Below are positions 53,310-64,000 of a DNA stretch of 64,000 nucleotides, one piece after another. The notes under the pieces are model-generated. The model ran no database searches, was not told the origin of the DNA, and saw only the letters and a program-made list of their open reading frames with translations. The translations under genes and the position numbers were made by a program. The stretch spans positions 15,858,392 through 15,922,391 of the forward strand of contig OY482865.1 of NCBI GenBank assembly GCA_960531495.1. Reading direction: 5' to 3'. Origin of the DNA: Zeus faber (lineage: Eukaryota > Chordata > Actinopteri > Zeiformes > Zeidae). Every line of letters starts with the position of its first letter. The stretch's first letter is position 1.

Positions 53310-55990
53310 CCAGTCGCAGTGGACTCGGAACGCGAGCCCGACTCCAACGCCACCCGAACGGAACGAAGCTCGAAACGCTAGGAATAAGAGTGCGGTTCAA
53401 CTAGACAGACGAGAAAATAAAGTCATAATGCGACTACATTTAAAATAAAACGGCTTTTTTTTTTTTTTTTTTGTTCTTCTTCAAGTAAAAGTGAGGGGGA
53501 TCGTGCCTCCCCCAAAATCTCCCCTACTCCACGGAATTCGGAGGAAGGCGCGTCACGGCCACGTAAGCGGCTGCCAACAGGAGCACAGTGCAGGGCTCTG
53601 TTGTGGAGCCTACCCTCCTTCCCAAATGAGGGCTTAACTTACGCTTTATTTCATTGTATTTTGGACTCAAATTCCTTTCAGTTAACGTGAGCGGAACCCC
53701 CCCGTGTCGCAATCAACACATGTATATGCTAAAGTTAATGAATCGATCAAGCAATTCATGAATGAAAAATACTGCAAACCCGTCAAATCTATTATCAAAA
53801 TGCAGACGCGACAAAAATAGGATTTACTTGAAAGATACATACGCACATATCCACAACTATTCACATGCATGTTCTGGAAGTGGAAAAATTGTGGGAAAAT
53901 AAATCTGGAAATATGTAATCAAATACGGTATGAAGGAGTATGATGAGTATGAAAAACAGTAACACATTCGTTGGGGGATGGAGCGGTACATTTGCTTGTT
54001 TCTCTTGCTTCTTCATGCACAAAGATTTGTGCATGCTTTCATTTGTTCAGCCTCTTTATTTATCATGTCTGTTTGTGAAATGTGACAATTCCTCCCTTAC
54101 ATGCACATATTATTGGCTCAAAAGCCTTAGTGCAATACATTGAGATGACAGGATTAAAGACAAAATATGACAGGTTGGTAACTTAATACCAGGTTAATAA
54201 CAATAATAAAAACATATAAGTCCCAAGCTCAGGCACAATGCATTTATTTGACATGTGAACAACATAGATTTTCTTCAAAAGATGTACTTTTGAGTATTCA
54301 GAAATGTAAAAAAAAAAAAAAGTAGAAAAGCAAAGAAAATCAACAGCTTTGCCTCAATTACACCCCGAAACCATAGATGCCACTTTTGTTTGTCAAATTA
54401 GTTGTCCCCTTTCACGCGGCCAGTTATAATTAACACGTTTTCTAATCGTTTCAGACAAACCGGGGTGTTTTTGTGTGTCCTGTGCATACAAACTATGCAG
54501 GCATTTTGTATTTGAAATTTCACAATAATTTACTTGGACGATATCCAAGTGAAGCTGTCCAACAAAGACACACTGTGAATTTAGAGGCAAATCTTGGATT
54601 GCAATGCGATACATTCAAGCAGACGCTGCCGCGTGCAAATTATAGATATGCAAACAGTAACCACGTCACTCAACAAATGAGTATTCTGTGTACATCAGTC
54701 ACTTTGGATTCCTAAGGCGTTGTCCTAGAGTTTAACCATTCAGTAAGTGATGACAGCTTACCCAAGTGACGTACACCTTTTTCTGTGTTTGCAAAGTGTA
54801 TAATTACATCTGTATTTATAATCTGACTATTGGCCAGGGGAGAAAGAAAAAATTATGAACTATTTGACTATAAATGACGCTGTGAACGGTATGTTTGTGC
54901 TCAGTCTCCGTGTCTGCGTGACTGTGGAAACATCACAACTGTCACAGTTTTGTCCGCGAGCTGGAGCTTTCCACAATCTGCTACTGTATGCATCTGCTAC
55001 TGTATGCCTTGAAATGCTACGCACAAGTGGACTCAATTGAACAATAAGCCACACAATAATTGAAACCCAATAAAACTATATGAGAATATATAATTATCCT
55101 TAGATACATCTTGAAAGTGTCACAGGAAAATCATTTTGGAAAAACACGCTTCATTTTAACATAGTGCAACATCCTTCAGTGTCACAGACATTCACCTCGG
55201 CCGTTCTTATCAGTTTATTTACCCAAGGCTTCTGATTCACCCCGTCCCTTAGAACTAAAGAAAGAACTGGAAAGATTAACTAAAAAGTGAACTGTGCAGC
55301 CAGGAAGTGGAAGGGTGACTGGTACATTAACTTCAATGCTAACTTTTTTTTTTTTTATATATCTATATATGGTACTATACAGGAAAGAGTAGACATAAGT
55401 GCACTTTGTGAAAGTGTCCTTTCCATCCCCAAACGTGGGAATGTGCCAGCAAGAGATAAGACGAGAAAAGCTGCACGTAGCAAAATAATTACGTTTAAAA
55501 AAAAAAAAAAAAAAAAAAAGGCTACTCTAGCGGCGGACCCGGCCATGGTCAACTAATCATGAGGACATGTTCACTTCATGAGGAAAGGAGAAGAAAAGGG
55601 TTTCAAAAGCCAGACCTCCGTATAACACCGTATCAGAAAACTTTATAAGCTCCCTCCACACACCTCAACAGTCAACCGCGAGAACTCAAAACAATGGTAA
55701 ACCACGCACGGACAGCTCCAAGAACCTCCACACCTGAACCATGCAAAACAAGAAACACCCCCGTTTACACTGGGCTTGGGGTCATCGTTGGTGTCGTAGC
55801 TGGTGTATATACATAAACTGCAGTTTATATCCAACGATGCAGAACTCCAGTGTGTGTGTGTATACATACATACATATATACATACATAAACACACACACA
55901 CACACACACACATATTTTTCTCATACATACATACATCCCACTGTTTAACAAAGGATAATGTCCGTGGAGGTGCACCCCAAAACAGAGATG
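53310..55990. other. ikbip upstream region and probable arfgap3 3' untranslated region
   Basis: The first few hundred bases to the right of 53,306 should contain the ikbip promoter. The remainder has no recognisable coding exon and probably includes the arfgap3 3' untranslated region. Poly(T) and poly(A) runs occur at 53,456-53,472 and 55,498-55,519. Confidence 0.4.
54243..54248 (-). terminator. arfgap3: possible arfgap3 polyadenylation signal
   Basis: TTTATT on the plus strand reads AATAAA on the minus strand. It is followed by a typical ATGCATTGTGCC context. It would give a 3' untranslated region of about 1.75 kb after the stop at 56,000. No other gene is visible in 53,500-56,000. Confidence 0.35.
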
Positions 55991-55999
55991 CACGAGGAC

Positions 56000-61555
<5,556 letters not shown>

Positions 61556-61720
61556 CTTTCTACCTGTCGACGGGATCCAGCGGAGCGAGGGAGACGAGGA
61601 GCGGCCGTCACCTGGCGCTTGTTGTGCCTCGTAAATAGGCTCGTTCGGAAGACGACGCGTCAGAGCCGAACGGCGGCGCCGGTCTCCGATTGGTCGACAG
61701 CACCCTCCTGGGTTTGTTAT
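61556..61720 (-). promoter_or_regulatory. arfgap3: arfgap3 CpG-rich promoter region
   Basis: CpG-dense sequence with the motif GATTGGTCGAC (61,687-61,697), which contains a reversed CCAAT box relative to the plus strand, lies just upstream of the arfgap3 start. Evidence is compositional only. Confidence 0.35.
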
Positions 61721-61999
61721 TGTAGCAAGGGCTTGTGGGTAGTGGAGTTTTTTGGGGTTTTTAGGTACGTACTCTGGTTCTATGCTGCGTTTATATATTT
61801 GGGAACTCGGGGAAAATCCCACTACCACCTGGGGAAAGCGCAAAAGGAAGGTCCGTCTGCAGAGGTGTTTCGGGACGGGGTCTCTCCTAGCCTTCTAACA
61901 TTGAACAAAGGACAGGCTAACGGTGCAACGCCATTCGACACGCGTTTGGGGGAGGCACTTATGGGCGACCGAATGTATGTGACAAATAACCTCCTTGAA

Positions 62000-64000
62000 T
62001 TATGTTTTCCCGAACAGTCATTTGGGGACTAATTCAGCTCGGAAACAGGGACTACCCACTCGGAATGACCGCTTTCCGAGTTCCTCGGAATGCAGCACCA
62101 TGCCGGGGGTAAATTCGTTTTAATGGATGATGTTTCCTTTTACTTAACATTTGACGATTTAAAAATGTAAAACAAATAATATTAATTAAAAAAAAATATA
62201 TATATATATGTCTTATTTTCTGACATTTTATATTTTTACAAACAATATAATTAGTATTATTAATAATAACAATAATAATAATACAAGAAAATATACTGTA
62301 ATCTTTGTCATAGCCAGGGAGCCAAAGTAGTTAGTTGTATTAAATAATGGATGAGAACAATAACAACTTCTTAGATTCATTTATTATGTTGTGGGACAAC
62401 ATTTACAAACTGAACTTGTGCAAGTATAGCTGTTGCTGTGCCCTGAATCATGGCAAAACCTCTCATTCCTCACCACTGTTACATGGAAGACAACTACATT
62501 CATCCTCCTCCTCTGCTGCAGTGAAAGGCATTAAACAAAAGGTTGTATTTCCAAAAATCAGTACACAAGTAATGAACAGAGCTTAAGTCAACATACATGA
62601 ACCAGCAGTTCAACTGCCCCAATGGGCAAGCTTTACGTAGAGATTGTTGATCACAATGTACAGCGGTACAAACTATTGAAAATAGCCCTATTCATCATAC
62701 CTCCAAACTGAAAACGTAGGGCAAATTCATATTGGTTAGTCAGACAGTATTGGCTAATTGATTCAATAGTGAGTATGGCCGTCTGCGAATTGGGGTCATA
62801 TTTACAAATATAACAAAATAAATTCATGAAAACATTTGCAATAAAACATTGAATTATTTTTACAAACAGATTTTCTAATCACAGCATTCCCACAGGAGTA
62901 GAACATTAAGCACTTATGGCATTTCTTAAATTAACAGTCTTCTATCGCCAACTAAAACCTGATCTCAATGTGTAATTTGTTCCAGGGGTCTGTAGCGTCT
63001 ACAGGAGGGCAGAAACACCTTTAACGCAGTCGCAGGAAGGTGGGTGGGTTTACTGCTCGAACATTTTCTTTTTCTCTACAAGGAATAATCGGCATTTGAC
63101 ATCCAGTGCAAGAACAAAGACGTGAGGCTTTCGTGTCGAGAGAAAAACAAAAACAAAAAAAAAACAGTAGGGAAAGGAAAACAACAGGAGAGTTGGGGGA
63201 CGGGGACGGGAGGGGAAAGAGGACTGATAGATGAACTCACGATCTGTACTCTACCGAGGGCGACGTGGTTTGCGTGAAGGAATTCAAAACAGTCGCTCTG
63301 GTCAGAAATCTCAAATCTCAAAGTTGCAAAATCGGAACACCAGAAAAAAAAAAAAAAAAAAAAAGTATACAATCAATAGGTGAGTCAAATACAATCAGAG
63401 TGTACATTCAATTGCAATGACGAGCGACAACGGATGAATCAAATAAGGAATCTGTAAGAATTAGGGTCTCCTCGTCTGTGAAGGCGGATTCTTTCATTTG
63501 CGAGTTCAAAGTTCAATTTCAAGTCAAACACCCTCCTCAAATAATCTGTAACAATCAAATCAAGGATGTAATTAATTGGCTTTGCGTTAGAAGTCAATTT
63601 CCATAGGTCTAAAAAACTTTTTTTTTTTTTTCCCATAAAAAAAATACAGGCCTTTGAATAAGGGCCAACGCCACCAAGGAATCAACACCGGTTTATGTTT
63701 GTGTTTCTAGGTGATTGGAAGACTGCGTTTCCTTTAGACGACATAGAATTTCACACTTAACGCGTTCGGCCGAGCCTTACGGGGCTTGCACAGAATAGAA
63801 GCTTGTCTTTTTTTTTTTGTAACAGCATGGAAGGGGTTGTAAAAAAATAAAACAAGCGGATCCCCCCCCCAGGGGCGTTGACTGCCATTTCATCACGGCG
63901 TCGAAGTGGATCCTTCCCTGCTCGGAAGCGGCCGGATGGCGCAGTTTTAAATTTGTCGGCGTGTCGAATGGGGCTTGTTACTGTCTCTGTACCCGAGTTG
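62000..64000. other. no coding exon recognised; possible 3' untranslated region of a neighbouring minus-strand gene
   Basis: The stretch is AT-rich, with several A/T homopolymers and no frame resembling a known protein. A minus-strand AATAAA (plus TTTATT near 62,379) followed by TG/T-rich sequence could end a transcript entering from the right. In human, PACSIN2 occupies that position relative to ARFGAP3, but nothing here proves it. Confidence 0.25.

Overview
The window looks like nuclear DNA of a teleost fish. Its protein-coding genes are split into exons with GT/AG introns, dinucleotide microsatellites are very dense, and the mobile elements are typical of fish: a Tc1 transposon, a DIRS-like retroelement and hAT-type MITEs. 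I cannot name the species. Coordinates of spliced genes come from reading splice sites by eye and checking that codon phase is kept across every junction. | Layout. (1) 2,418-39,724, minus strand: 19 coding exons of bltp3b (uhrf1bp1l, SHIP164), a VPS13-like lipid-transfer protein. The 3' end lies off the left edge. Its introns hold most of the repeats. They also hold an intronless C1q-domain gene on the opposite strand (27,178-27,915), with its own TATA box and polyadenylation signal. (2) 42,586-45,867, plus strand: ckap4 (CLIMP-63), two exons, head to head with bltp3b. (3) 47,308-53,306, minus strand: ikbip, with two alternative 3' ends, tail to tail with ckap4. (4) 56,000-61,555, minus strand: arfgap3, 16 coding exons, complete. 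(5) 62,000-64,000: no coding exon seen. | Together the genes concern secretory-pathway and endosomal membranes: lipid transfer at endosomes (bltp3b), ER sheet spacing (ckap4), an ER-membrane coiled-coil protein linked to NF-kB and p53 (ikbip), and ARF1 GTPase activation at the Golgi (arfgap3). They are independent genes, not an operon. From memory, BLTP3B, IKBIP and CKAP4 all lie on human 12q23 and ARFGAP3 on 22q13, so the block looks like ancestral vertebrate synteny. | I found no candidate for a wholly new system. The most interesting signals are structural. Long complementary (UG)n and (CA)n tracts flank particular bltp3b exons on the transcribed strand. There is a nested C1q gene, a Tc1 copy disabled by only two nonsense codons, a hAT MITE with a perfect 8-bp target duplication, a perfect 36-bp-arm hairpin between two microsatellites, and an exact 36-bp GC-rich duplication in AT-rich DNA.
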